Shown: positions 47,112-59,099 of the stretch, in pieces
How the letters are laid out: the number at the start of each line of letters is the position of its first letter
How positions within the stretch are numbered: the stretch's first letter is position 1
From: Dipteris shenzhenensis
Lineage: Eukaryota; Polypodiophyta; Polypodiopsida; Gleicheniales
DNA length: 64,000 bases
Direction: 5' to 3' (one strand)
Assembly (NCBI GenBank): GCA_047967505.1
Contig: CM106539.1
Notes under the pieces: model-generated
Database searches by the model: none
Told to the model about the DNA's origin: nothing
What the model saw: the letters and a program-made list of their open reading frames with translations, nothing else
Program-made: the position numbers and the translations under genes

Positions 47112-47495
47112 TGTTGAGATATGGTGCCATGAGCACATAGATTAAAGGCTAAGGTATGTGCTAAGGAAAGAATTAAAGTAGCCACCCTAGGATGTGGACT
47201 ATAAGATGTAGAGATGTGGATTGAGGATCTCCACAAGGAGAGATGTGGATGAGAGGATCACACAAGTGTTGACTATTCTAAGGGCACTCTCTATATAAGA
47301 GGTTTATCATGTATTGTTGAATATAAGAGAGAAATGCACATTCACTCAAGATTCTGTTTGTGAGTCCAAGCTAATTTATCTTGGAACCTAATTGACTTGA
47401 GGTACATGTCATGAGCATTCTCTTCATCATGTCTCCACATAGGTTCCATCCACCTTAGAATGCTCCATAGATCCTGAGGCACACATGTTTTCTCA
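47112..47495 (+). repeat. 5' LTR
   Basis: 384 bp with TATA-like CTCTATATAAGAGG at about 47288-47302 and ending ...TTTTCTCA directly before the primer binding site. Confidence 0.8.
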
Positions 47496-49643
47496 TGGTA
47501 TCAAAGCATAGGTATAGTCTCCTAGATTAGTTGTAGTCTTGTCTTAGGAGCACATGTTTTCTCCTAGGTTAGTTTTAGTTTTAGATTCAGAGCAAATTTT
47601 AGTCCCTTGAAAGAGAAATTTTCTGTCCATCCATTTCATGAGAGATTCATGAGTTGAGTGTCCATTCATATTTGAGAGCATTCTTTGAGAGATTTTTTTG
47701 CTGAGAGGAAGAATAGATTTTCGTTCATGCCTCAGAGATTTGGTGAGAGTCTGATTCACAAAGAATACCTACAAGTCTTCTTGTGTGTGAGAGAGAAAGA
47801 GTTTCTACAACTCTATCTACAGCCAGCCGAGGCAACGTTTCTTCTACCTCAAATCTAAGGCAGCTGACTGCAGCAAAGGCAACATAGAGCTGCCATAGCC
47901 TAATCAGCGACTCTTCCCAGCCATACGAGCTTCCCTCCTACTGCATTGACATAGCAGAAGCCAGTAGCTCTCTCCTCACAAGCTCCAAGCTTCTACGCCT
48001 TCAACAGAAGCTGCTCCACCCAACGAGCAACCGGCTCCTTACTGTCCAACTTGCAAGGCGACTCCTTCAGCGGGCTCTCTTCACCACTGGCTCTCAGCTA
48101 GCTTCCTCAAAGCCCCTCACGACTAGTGAGTGGCCTCCACAACAGCCAACCCGCTCTAGCAAAACGAACTTTGGGTGGCAAGGACCTCTAGAAGCATAGA
48201 AGACTCCCAAATTTCCTCGACGAGCAAACGGGCTGCCTTCATCGACAGCCTACTTTGCGATGGTCTTCTCTAGAAATACCTCTAATTGATATTCAGGCTC
48301 GCAAAACTCGCCCTCCAACTCATCGCAAGCTTCCTCTGGGAATATAGTCAACGAAGCGAGCTCACCCGTAGTGCCAGCAGCCTCTAGCGACCCAACCTCC
48401 AACCAAATGGTAGAGCAACCTCGTCAATCGGCCAATAGCTTCCACTGCAGCGCCCTACAATGAATTCAGCGAGAATAACTCTATGCAAATCTGTCATCAA
48501 TGATCATTCGGATCACAAACGATAGCCCGACGATCGGCTCTCTTCAGCAAAGTCCTACAGATCCTTGTAATGCGAAAAGCTCTCCAATGGGCCAGAACTA
48601 CAGCACCCAAGCTCCACGCTCCTAGTGCCTCCAACTACTTAATCACAACGATCGACTCCAGCACTATGCCATAGCTTCTTCACCGGCGGGCCACGCTCTA
48701 GCCAAGGCAAGCAACACCCTATATCTCATTCAACCTGCTTAGCCACCGAGCCAGCACCAACGAATCCGCTCCACAACGAATGCAGGTTCTGAGCTCTCTC
48801 CTTTCGCTGTCATATGAAGAGAAGCAAAACTTCCATTTCTTTCTCCTAAGGTTCCAGCATTAGGCGACGTGGCCAGATAGGCTCTAACCAAGGTTAGGTG
48901 ATGTTAACCCATGGTTCATAGGCTTGTTCAGTTTCTTGCCATGTGGAAGATAGATTCTACCCTTGGTTAACACAATGGTTGAGTTTCAGTTTGGTCAAAG
49001 TTGTGCCTCATCACCAAGTGCCACCTAAGCACATAGCCCCTACCAAGCATAGTTTGGAATTCAGCATGTGAATCCCTATGCCACATCATCAAGGCCCCCT
49101 CTTCTTTAACAAAAGCTTCGACAAAACGTAACTTGCAATCCAGGAGGAATTTGCACACGCTCCAAGAAGGAAAAGTCATCATCTTTTCGAGCTCTACTCA
49201 CCTGTCAAATCAAAATCATTGTACGCAATTAGACACTACCAATATTGGAAGAAATCAATTGGTAAGACCTTTGCAAATTGAAAAGCAATGCATGAATGCA
49301 CAAGGCATGCCAAAAGCACAAGTGCATGAGATGACCATAGCACAGAACATGGCATCCACACATAAAGCATCAAGACACATGGAAGAACAAAGCATCATGC
49401 ATCAAGCTACATCAAGTGAAGAAGACAATGCCATCAACAACATGTGTTAAGAAGCAAAAACCTTGCCACCTTCAGCCCATATGTTTGTAATCAAACCTGA
49501 CCACCTGAAAGTAGCGATGAAAGCACCCAGAGGAGGTATTGACCACCTTAAGTAGCAATGCATGTACTAAGGGGAGGTGATGGATTTGTAACTCACATCT
49601 GACCACCTTACAATAGCCAAAGGATCATGGCACCAAGGGGAGG

Positions 49644-49840
49644 TGTTGAGATATGGTGCCATGAGCACATAGATTAAACGCTAAGTTATGTGCTAAGGAA
49701 AGAATTAAAGTAGCCACCCTAGGATGTGGACTACAAGATGTAGAGATGTGGATTGAGGATATCCACAAGTAGAGATGTGGATGAGAGGATCACACAAGTG
49801 TTGACTATTCTAAGGGCACTCTCTATATAAGAGGCCTATC
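49644..49840 (+). repeat. 3' LTR, truncated
   Basis: Nearly identical to the first 197 bp of the 5' LTR. Similarity stops after the TATA-like word, where unrelated sequence and (CT)n follow. Confidence 0.8.
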
Positions 49841-49897
49841 TTGGGATTGTTCCTACTACATTAAAACTGCTCTCTCTCTCTCTCTCTCCATCCTCTC

Positions 49898-49940
<43 letters not shown>

Positions 49941-52679
49941 TCCCCCCAACCCTGTGTGTGTGAAACTCTGTGTGTGTATGTGTGTGTGTGTGTGTATGTG
50001 TGTAGACAATTCAATATCCCATCACACATATGAACCATACATTTAATTCAAAGTAGTATAATTAAAGACAAAAAAAGTGGTACATTCAAATCAATATTTG
50101 ATTAAAAAAGGAAATCAACATTTGCTTACAAAAAAAGAAAAGATACATAGAATAATCAAGGTGATAACAAAGGGATAACAATAGTGTAGCCGGGGTAGTT
50201 CTATCCTTGATGCCAATTATTTGAGGAGGAAAGAAATATACCTACCAACCAACCAGACAATAACCAAAGTTAGAGCTTGAGTGATTATTGAATGGGTGCT
50301 AGGTATCAAAGCATTCTTCCCTCGCTTGTTATTGTTGTCATGAATAATATTCATCAAAACTACAAATACCTAGGCTAATAAATGTCATACATAAGGAACA
50401 AGTTAAAAAAAGGTTTAAAGGAATGGGTTAGAACATATAAGGTGCAAAAAGATAGAGGTCAATTTATTTATCGAAATACATTAATTTCCTAGCCTTCCAT
50501 AAAGGAGGCATGATAAACGTAAAATTTTTTAAAAGCCTACCATATAGGAGGCACAATAAAATATAGGTTAGTGAAATAATTGCCTAGCCTACCATAAAGG
50601 AGGCATTACTGATTAAGGGAAATAATTACTAGGCCTTCCATAAAGGAGGCAAGTTAGAAAAAAGTTGGAGAAATTAATTTACTAGCCTTCTGTTAAGGAG
50701 GCACAATAAATTCTTTAAAAGTAATAGATAACTAGTCTAGGGGCAAAAATAGTTAACACTAAAATGAAGTAACATAAGATGTTAATAATAATCAAACAAG
50801 ATAATTGTGTATGTGTGTGTGTATTAAACAAGATAATAATCAAAGTTAGTGACCAAGCATTGCCCCATGCGTGTTATTGCAGTCCCTAAAAAACAAATTT
50901 ACAATTGTCCAAATTTTTTTTGGAGAAGAGCTTATAACTGCACATCTACCATTATTTCAAATGTTTTGGCATTTTTAGGGAGGTAAGGTCTAGTCCTAAT
51001 AATTTCTCCAATTTTCTCATATTCTTTTCGACCATTCTCCATCTTTTGGTTGATGAGGGATATTTTGATAGGGTCCAAGATAGCTGACATTCTAGTGGTC
51101 CTTTTATATGTAGGGTTGTTCGGTTCCAACTTTGTCTGTCAATCATCATATACATCCAGGGTTACAAGAATAAGAAAATAATCTATATCAACTATAGGAA
51201 AAAAGGTTATAAGGCCACTTTTTTGATTGGAATAAATAAGATCTCCTACATTAAAGTATTGAAGGACTAAGAAGCATACGAGCCTTTATATACATAAAGA
51301 TCCAAAAGACATAAGGGGCTTAACATAGATAGAAATAAATGGGGTACATAAAGCATATAATTAGTAACTAATGTAAGGTTAGCATTACATAAAAAAGGTT
51401 AGCATCAGGTTAGTGGGTGTAGTAAGAAAATAATTGAGTATAATGAGTGTAGGGATAGTATGCAAGCGTGCAAGCACATGGAGCCAGGAACCAAGGACAT
51501 CATCCTACACTAATAATATGCTTAGACAGCACCGAACAACTAGCACACAAACAATGGCATACCACACAAACACCATACGGACACCTCACAAACAATCAAT
51601 CATTATATCAAACAAACATACAACAACATACAACCACATAGTCGCCATTCCATAGTAAACCTATCACAAATGTATAACTTACCAAACAAAGCAACGAGAC
51701 GTATACCGCCACATCTGAACTACGAGCAACTAAATACAACTACTTGGTAAGAACAAAAGCGCAGACAATAGAGACGAGAGATCATGCATTGTCATAAAGG
51801 TTGGTCACGTAGCTCGCAGGTAGGATATGCAAGGTAAGGAGAGTGTAACAACGTATAGTGGAGAGGCATTGTGTAAGTGGAGGAATGGACTGCTTTCACG
51901 ATGGATTATATTAAGAGGAAGCGAAACCAAGCGAAGCTGCGAGACAAAGGTGAGGGAGCCTATAGAAGCCGAACAGTTCATAGATGCGGGTCAAGTATTT
52001 CGCAAGCTGGGTAGAGAGTGTGGACCATTTGGAGAAGATCATAAAATGATCACGTAGAGTGACTGTTACGGGCAGCTACATGGGAGAATAACATAGGAGT
52101 TGACGGAAATATGAGCATGAGAGTAGTGAAAGAGCAAGGGCGTAAGAGAGTAGGGAGGGAGCAGTAGTGTAGTGGCGAGCATAGGCAAGTAATCTGACCT
52201 GAGGAGTCACCATGGAGGAGAGCAGGATAGCAAGGGGTTGCGGGTGGAATAGATTGGAGTATAGAGAGTTAAGGCTAGAGTAGAGGAGGTCGTGTAGGGA
52301 TATACAGTGAGGATAGTTAAATAGGGAGAGGATAGCATCATTATTAAATGCACGCCAAAGGTGGGTATGATTCTATTATAAACAACGTATTGATTAGAAG
52401 CTTATCCACACGATGAGGCCAAATAGCAATAGCTTAAAAGGTCACGTAAAAATTATTTCAACTTCCAAAGATTACAAAGTGCTATTAAAGCAATTTCAAA
52501 AAGTCATTGTGCAAGTGTGTGCTCCATCGACGATAGCACAAAGATGCTTATTGAAACCATGTCCTCTAGGTAAGATGCATCCCACCAACAAAATATATTA
52601 GTTTAAAAAAGGGGGGTTCCATTGTGTGTGTGTATGTATGTTGAAAAAAAGTGCTAAGTAAATAAGTGAGTGTGTGTGT

Positions 52680-52716
<37 letters not shown>

Positions 52717-53285
52717 ATCCATCAAATATCTCACACCTTGTGAGTAACCCTAGGTTTGGTGAAGCCAAGGAGTTAGGGACTCCCATAACTATGACTGAAT
52801 ACCTAAGAGAAAAAAAATAATTTAAAAACATTAATAGGTAAAAAATAAGTCCAAAAAATCAATAGGTAAGAGTAGGGACAAGAAGAGAGGGCACATACAC
52901 ACATAGATAACAACAAAAACAACATCTTGAAGGTCACCACTCGAAATGGCCTCAACATTAGGACTCCGCTTCGAGGAGAACCACCATGATTAAAGAAGTA
53001 AATATAAAGCAACATATTATGTATGATCTATGAATGTTCCATCAGTTTTTGCATTGGCCTAGGACATGTGCACCATACCCTTGACCCTTGGATAGGATCC
53101 AAATTAGAACACAAAAATTAGATAACTGAAAGTCTAAGGCATGATAAAAATTGAGCTAATTGATTGACATTTATTATATGCTACTTCATGTAGATCAAAG
53201 GAATGTATGATTTTTGCAAATGAGGTTATCTTGTTGTGTGCTTATGTGCATGCATGCATGTGTGCGTGCGTGCGTGCGTGCGTGC

Positions 53286-53329
<44 letters not shown>

Positions 53330-53338
53330 CTCTCCCCC

Positions 53339-53382
<44 letters not shown>

Positions 53383-53690
53383 GGTTGTTAGCAATTGTAC
53401 ATTGCATGTGGTTTCTAAACTCAAAAGCCTTGCATTATATTTTTGCATGATGGATTCTGCAATCATTGGCCAATTAATAATGATGGTTTAGGGTTTGTGC
53501 TCCAGTTCTGTGTAAGAAGAAGAAAGCATTCAGAATAATAATACTTTTATGAAAGAAGAACAAACACCACATTCAAGTCCATGCTAATCACACATTTTTT
53601 GGGTGAATCAAACCCAACATTACAAGGGACACAATACTCCAAATTTCTCCACCACGATATTGATGTATGATACATAATTGTGCCTTGAAT
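49841..53690. other. intergenic with microsatellites, no gene recognised
   Basis: (CT)n at about 49869-49936 followed by (TG)n; (CT)n at 52681-52716; a GTGC/GT tract at 53264-53328 followed by (CT)n at 53343-53378. Frames of 60-77 codons are repeat-derived or anonymous. A spaced minisatellite (50489-50703) is listed separately. Confidence 0.5.
50489..50703 (+). repeat. spaced minisatellite, five hairpin-like units
   Basis: The motif AGCCTTCCATAAAGGAGGCA, or a close variant, occurs five times at about 50489, 50534, 50584, 50629 and 50682, spaced 45-53 bp. In each, CCTTC can pair with GGAGG around a short loop. The intervening AT-rich parts share a weaker AATAATT word, so this is a degenerate repeat of about 48 bp. 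Confidence 0.7.
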
Positions 53691-54541
53691 CATGTTTCAA
53701 GGAAAAAAGAAAATAAATAGTTTTGCTACATATTTGGGGTTCTGGGATGAAAAGAAAACACATTTGTGTGTACTTGCCATTGGATTGGCCCTGTATGGTT
53801 TACCTATGCCTTTGGACAAGAGGATCCAACTCCTAAAGCATTGCCGTCGACTCATTATCTGTAAGGGAGATGCTTGGGTCATGGGTGAGGGAGCTTGAGA
53901 CTATTTTTTTGTGACTACCATTTATAGGTGTCTTGGACCTACTGCACTAAAGTTCTTCACCATCTCTTTGATCGTGCACTTAAGGTCTTTTATGTGGGCT
54001 CTACAGGTACCTCTTTGCACCTTGTGATTGTGCGTGCCCATGTGGAAAAAGAGTCTCAACATTTCGAGCCCCACTATCATGTAGTACGCCATACATTTGC
54101 ATTGCTTCATAAGAATGGTGGACCTTTTGCAAAAGAAAGAGGCCAAGGTTCCCAAGCCAGAAGTAGCAGCAGACATTCCAACAGCCGGAATGTTGTTCAT
54201 TTTTCCTACACCACATGAGAGAAGATTATAACGTGCAATCAAAGAGACATACATTCTTTAACTCAATTCTCGGCAATGGGTGTGCTATGGACCAAGCTAT
54301 CCATGCAGTGCGGTTCTGCAATCCATTAATCGACCTGCTCAAGCAAGGGGGGTTTGTACACTCTAGTTCCCCCACACACCTATTGTGGACGAACTTTGCT
54401 AGGAAATGTCATTGTTGTCGACATTGGTTTCGTCTAGCAATGGCTGTCATACTTTTGCTCCATGCCGTTCATTGCACTCGCTCCATGTGGAATGGGCAAT
54501 AGGTCGAATGTAATGTTCCTATTGTACATTGTCAAAACTTC
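53691..54541. other. overlapping open frames on both strands, nature unclear
   Basis: A + strand frame (53928-54218, 96 aa) and a minus-strand frame (53922-54254, 110 aa) overlap almost completely, and a second + frame (54215-54502) follows. None has a recognisable domain. At most one strand could be a relic of coding sequence, and I cannot decide which. Confidence 0.3.
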
Positions 54542-55083
54542 CATCAATGTCTCCATTGTGGTTGAATTGTGCAATACTGATGAACCAATCGATGACGTCC
54601 CCTAGAAGACATGATGTACGAAGGCATGCTAATGACTGCTTGAGGACACTCCATCGCGGCTATTGTATCATTATCATCATCGACCAGTACCGTGTCATGG
54701 CCTCCTAATGGTTGTTCAACATGGCTTGAACTCGGCCTCGAGCTCAGGTTTCGCATGAGATCTATTGTGGGTGAAGCTTGGGCAGGTGCTCTCTTTCCTC
54801 TCTCTAGCACATAGTCATGCAACAACTCCATGTCCAGCATGTACAACTGCCCCAATCCACTCGCCTGAATGGCTTCCACTTGCATAGTCTATAGGTAGCC
54901 ATTTATATGTGTGATGGCCATCACACGAATGCCCTTGCCTATCACAGGGTCATCCTCACTTAGCACAACAGTTCCGCCATTTGCATATCATATCATTGGC
55001 TCCGACGAGAGGGAGTTCAAATAGATCCGCACTTCATTGAGGTTGCTAGACCCTCCACTAGTTGGGCCGACCATTTCAAGAGG
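54542..55083 (-). pseudogene. unrecognised coding relic with two in-frame stops
   Basis: The minus strand starts at ATG 55083 (MVGPTSGGSSNLNEVRIYLN) just after a (CT)n tract. It continues in one frame across a TGA (after SEPMI) and a TAG (after HINGYL) to QVEAIQASGLGQLYMLDMEL, a Ser-rich middle, and a stop near 54542. About 180 codons with only two stops in one frame suggest a recently dead gene or a transposon gene. Family not recognised. Confidence 0.4.
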
Positions 55084-55086
55084 GAT

Positions 55087-55088
<2 letters not shown>

Positions 55089-55127
<39 letters not shown>
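55089..55127 (+). repeat. (GA)n microsatellite followed by poly-G
   Basis: Pure GA tract followed by a run of 12-14 G residues. Confidence 0.95.
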
Positions 55128-55137
<10 letters not shown>

Positions 55138-55894
55138 GGGGTAGACGGACAAAGAGCAATGGTATAGAGGAGGAGTTGAGAGAGAACGAGAGCTTGAGAG
55201 AGATGCGGGGGGGGGGGTTAGGTGGTCTTTATATTGTTGATGTCTCACAAATAGCATTTAATGAGTATTTAATGCAAGCATAGGTGTAAGGGTGAAGATG
55301 CCATTTTTTGTAATTTGTTTGTTGTCAAATATTGAAAAAAATAGCTATATCCCCCACCTCCACCAAAAAAAAAAAAAAAGCTTAAAAAAACCCCCCCCTG
55401 GCTCTTCACATAGCAATTGCAATTATGCAATAATTAGAAAGTGTAGGTGATTCATGTGAAAGGCAAGCAAGCCTTGAGAAAAACATGAGAACTAGTTAAA
55501 ATTATATAGAATTCCTATGGGTATTTGCCCATTTTTTTAATTTTTGTTAAATTTTTTAAATTAAAAAAGTGTTTTTTTTTTTGGAGCAAAAGAATCCCCA
55601 AAAGAAGGGTGAAGTTGGTGCCTAGAGGAGGTCACCGATGCCCTCTACTCGGCGCCAACTTTGCACTTTTAAGGGGGTATTAAAAATAAAAAAATCCTAT
55701 TTCTTTTTTAAAAATAAAAATAAAAAAAGAGCACATGCCTCTAGGCACCAAACATGGCCCTTATTTTTATTTTTATTTTCAAAAAAAATAAAGGATTTTT
55801 TAAATTAAAAAATAAGCTTTTGGGAAAAGCTACCTCCCCCCCCCCCCATGATAGCTCACTTTGTGAGTGAGCTATCAAGGTACCCCCTTTCTCT

Positions 55895-55896
<2 letters not shown>
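55128..55896. other. AT-rich intergenic stretch
   Basis: Poly-A, poly-T and poly-C runs without a gene. It lies between the (GA)n tract of the minus-strand relic and the (CT)n tract before the plus-strand relic. Confidence 0.45.

Positions 55897-55971
<75 letters not shown>
55897..55971 (+). repeat. (CT)n microsatellite
   Basis: Two CT tracts separated by AGG. Leucine/serine frames across it are artefacts. Confidence 0.95.
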
Positions 55972-55974
<3 letters not shown>

Positions 55975-56089
55975 CCTCCCCATATGTGTGTGTGTGTGTG
56001 CACATGTGCATGCCTGAAAAAGGCCTCTATCTTTCCCTTTTTTGTCTTGTAATGAGGGTTTTTGTGCCATGAATGTAGGTCTTGCAAAC

Positions 56090-58366
56090 TCTAACTTTGT
56101 ACCGTATCCTCAATGTGCACCTTAGCAAGAATGGCATTACCTGTATTCAAGCGAGAGTCATCTTATATGATGTCAAACACAATCGCATGGCTCAAGCATG
56201 CATTCGTCAGACACATGAGTCGGAAGGCATTCAATCCGGCGATGTTGGTGTCATCATTTCTAGCATGTATCATTGAAAGGAATCAACAAGGATGGGGCTA
56301 AAGTGGACCTCAAAGAGAATACGTTACTCGTGTGCCCTGTTGAACAAGGGTTGAGCTCTTCTATCATATCCTTCTTCCTTTGCATCAGCTTAGAATGGCT
56401 TTGTGGATTTTCCTAAACCCATTTTACCAATTTATGTGAACAGAGACTTGATGATATAGCCCAGCCCGATGATGAGGGCATGCCTTTAACGGGAGGTGCA
56501 ACTTTTGTGAGATGAAGACTGCATGGTCCGAGGGGTGCTATTGCAATGCAAGGGGGAGGTAGACAAAGAAGGACAATTCGGCTTGATCCCTCAGATGTGT
56601 AGGCTCTTATCGGTGCATCATTAATGGGAGGCCTATACTCGGAACCCTATGGAGCCTTTGCGATATCTATTGGGGCTAGTGCTAGCGCTTCTAAGTGGGA
56701 TTCCAAAGGAAAGAGGAAACTTGTGATGCAAAGGCAGAGGTTGGTGTGCACCAAAGTGACCGGCCAAAGAGGAGTCCAAGGACAATGATAAGGAGGGTGT
56801 GCTTGGGGAGATGGCAATGAGCTCCTCCTACGACGATAAGACAATTGTGCAAGAGTGCATCAAGGACTAGCTACAATCATTCGCTGTGAGTAGTTCGGTC
56901 TTTTGAAGATCTATAATCTCAAGGCATGGAGTGAGAATGAATGCTTGGGCTAAATAATAATTTTTCCTTTGGTGGAAAAAAATATCCCTCTACCCCCGAT
57001 CCTCTTGTGTTGATTGCTCCCAATGCCCACTATCCCACCAGATCACATCCCGCACCCAAGAGATGCAAGAAACATTCTTCTCAAGTGGGTACTTGTCGGG
57101 TTTGGGTGCCTTTATCATGTCCACCGCCACACCAAAGATGCAAAAGAGAGATGTGAACGAGGATGTGAAAAGGGAGTGGAATGCACACTGGCTTTGGAAG
57201 CACAAAGAATTCAAAGAAGAAATTAGGAACACAGAGTGGGCGTTCTTGTCCAATTCCTTGTTTTATATTTGGAATGGGAACCATCGCCACACAGGGTGGA
57301 TGACCGAGATAAGGACATGTAAGTATTGTAGTCCATTGATTTGGGTGATTCAACATTAGTAGCCACATTTCATTTGTTTTCAACTCATGAATTCTGTTTT
57401 TTCTTTTGAGTGGCAACCTTTCCTAATGACGAGTGCCGGCATATATGCGTCCAATTCCATTTAGTCGAGGTGCCCTTGGAAGATGAAGGAGAGCTGTTGT
57501 CTGCATTATCAAGGATGAAAAGGTGAGTTTGATGATTCCTTATGAGCACACTGTGTCCTTTGTTGCCTCGCTCTCGCTGAAAGATCGTTTAATATGTTGC
57601 TTTCGATGCCAGGCTAGCGCAAAAGGGGGTTGTCACCACCACTTTTTTGGCCCTCATTTTTTAGGCTAGAGTGTTGGGTGTTGCATTAGAGGGTGCAATG
57701 CACTGAATATTGTCAACCAAGAAGAAAGATTGGCTGGATGCCCACAGGAAGAAGGCAGCTATGAAAGAGCATTGGTGCAAAAACCCTCTTCTAGTCATCG
57801 CACAAGTGATGTGGAAGGTAAGATTCAATAATGGGACACTTTTTCCTTTCCTTCTCTAGTTTTCATAATATGTTTAATGAATGCATGTGCATGACATGTA
57901 TAACAAACACCTGCATCCAATCATGCACAACCGTAGCGAGTTGTCAGATGCCAACTTTTGAAAGAAATGGAGCAAAGCATACTACAATGTGAATGACAAT
58001 CTCTTGAAGCGTACGCATTAACTCCTGAAGTTGTTTGACCCTGCACTAGGGGAAAGATGGTACAAGTAAGTGAATTGTGGGGATTACACATGGAACGACA
58101 ACAATGATTAGATGACAAGCTTGCACACAAAGTGATTGTTTATTGAAACCACTTTTGGTTTGCAAGATTGTTACCACTTTGGACTGGGGGATGAAGCCCC
58201 CGGGGGCGATCAATGAGGAGAGGCTGTATAGCCTTGCAACGTCAGGGTTGACCGAGGACAATAAAGTAAGGTTTGTGGAAGCTTTGGCAAGCAACGACAA
58301 GGGGATGCATGTCATGATGGGCGTTCTTGAGCATAAGCTTCAACACACCCTAAACCCACGATGAAT
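56090..58366 (+). pseudogene. decayed intron-containing gene of unknown family
   Basis: Several short + strand frames are separated by plausible GT-AG signals. One (about 57063-57320) reads KRDVNEDVKREWNAHWLWKH, then EFKEEIRNTEWAFLSNSLFY and IWNGNHRHTGWM, before GTAAGT. A second (about 57415-57522) reads NDECRHICVQFHLVEVPLED before AAAAG|GTGAGT. A third (about 57720-57820) reads KKKDWLDAHRKKAAMKEHWC before GTAAGA. The last (58143-58364) reads GLTEDNKVRFVEALASNDKG and ends in a TGA. Stops and frame breaks lie between blocks. The composition is protein-like, but I know no family with these words; a transposon-borne gene is possible. Confidence 0.4.
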
Positions 58367-58895
58367 AGGCTGATTTGCTTTTGAATTATGTTGTCATTGC
58401 TCGATTGATGAACACTTATTTTGGGTGCTTTTCTGCAAATGGAAGTGTGGTTTTCAAAACCTAGTTGAGGCGGGAGACACTGTGGTCCAGAATGCATGAA
58501 GCTGGACTCCACATTTTACGATGCTGAAGAAATTTCTACTCAATTGAGTGCGATGAGAATAAGTTCTTCAGACACACGCAAGAAACCGAGTGCAAACACA
58601 GGGAGCACCTCTTCATGCACGTCCACAAAAATTTCAAAACAAGAGAAAAAGTCCAAAAATTCTAAATAGAGTGTTCTTAGATATTGGATCACCAATTTAC
58701 ATCTTTGCTTTTGATCAAAGTCTTAAAGGACTTCCTTAGTTCTAAGATATTTATCGATAACCACATAACACTTAGGGATCATATCGATTTAGAAGAGATC
58801 TTCACTAGGCCATTTGGGTTCATCCTCACCAAACTTACCAAATTCCTCTTGATTGTCTTGAATGTCTAATAGATAATCTCCTATTGTCCAACAAT

Positions 58896-59099
58896 TCAAG
58901 ATAGAATGTAGTCGAGGGCTTCAATCCTCACCTCATGATCAAACTCTTGTAGGATAACAAGCCATTTCATTAGCCAACCAGATGGCTTAAGCTTGTTCAT
59001 CATAAGCTTCCAAGTCTCACTTTCCACAAAGAAGATTACCTTCGACTTTAAAATATAGTAACGTAATTTTTGTGTTAGATAAAGAATTAATAAACACAA
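58896..59099 (-). pseudogene. Gypsy RNase H fragment
   Basis: The minus strand reads KLRYYILKSKVIFFVES and then LMMNKLKPSGWLMKWLVILQ followed by EFDHEV. This matches the Gypsy RNase H pattern of a KLRHYLL... segment, a NK...G.. segment and W..LLQEFDFE. No other domain or LTR adjoins it. Confidence 0.6.

Larger units (their letters stand above)
47112..49840 (+). mobile_element. non-autonomous LTR element with non-coding interior
   Basis: + strand element. The 5' LTR is 47112-47495, the primer binding site TGGTATCAAAGC is at 47496-47507, a polypurine tract (AAGGGGAGG) is at 49635-49643, and the 3' LTR starts at 49644 but is truncated near 49840. Both LTRs start TGTTGAGATATGGTGCCATG and stay close to identical for about 190 bp, including CTCTATATAAGAGG. 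The interior has no gag or pol. About 47800-48850 is GC-richer than its surroundings with no sustained reading frame, which may reflect captured sequence. Confidence 0.75.

Noticed and set aside
50489-50703. CRISPR-like array of regularly spaced hairpin repeats
   Set aside because: The setting is a plant nuclear genome, units are degenerate, the AT-rich spacers resemble one another, and there are no cas genes.
53922-54254. 110-codon minus-strand frame as a gene
   Set aside because: It overlaps an equally long + strand frame, neither has motifs, and flanking frames are broken.
55848-56072. 74-codon Ser/Leu-rich frame as a secreted small protein
   Set aside because: It is a translated (CT)n microsatellite.
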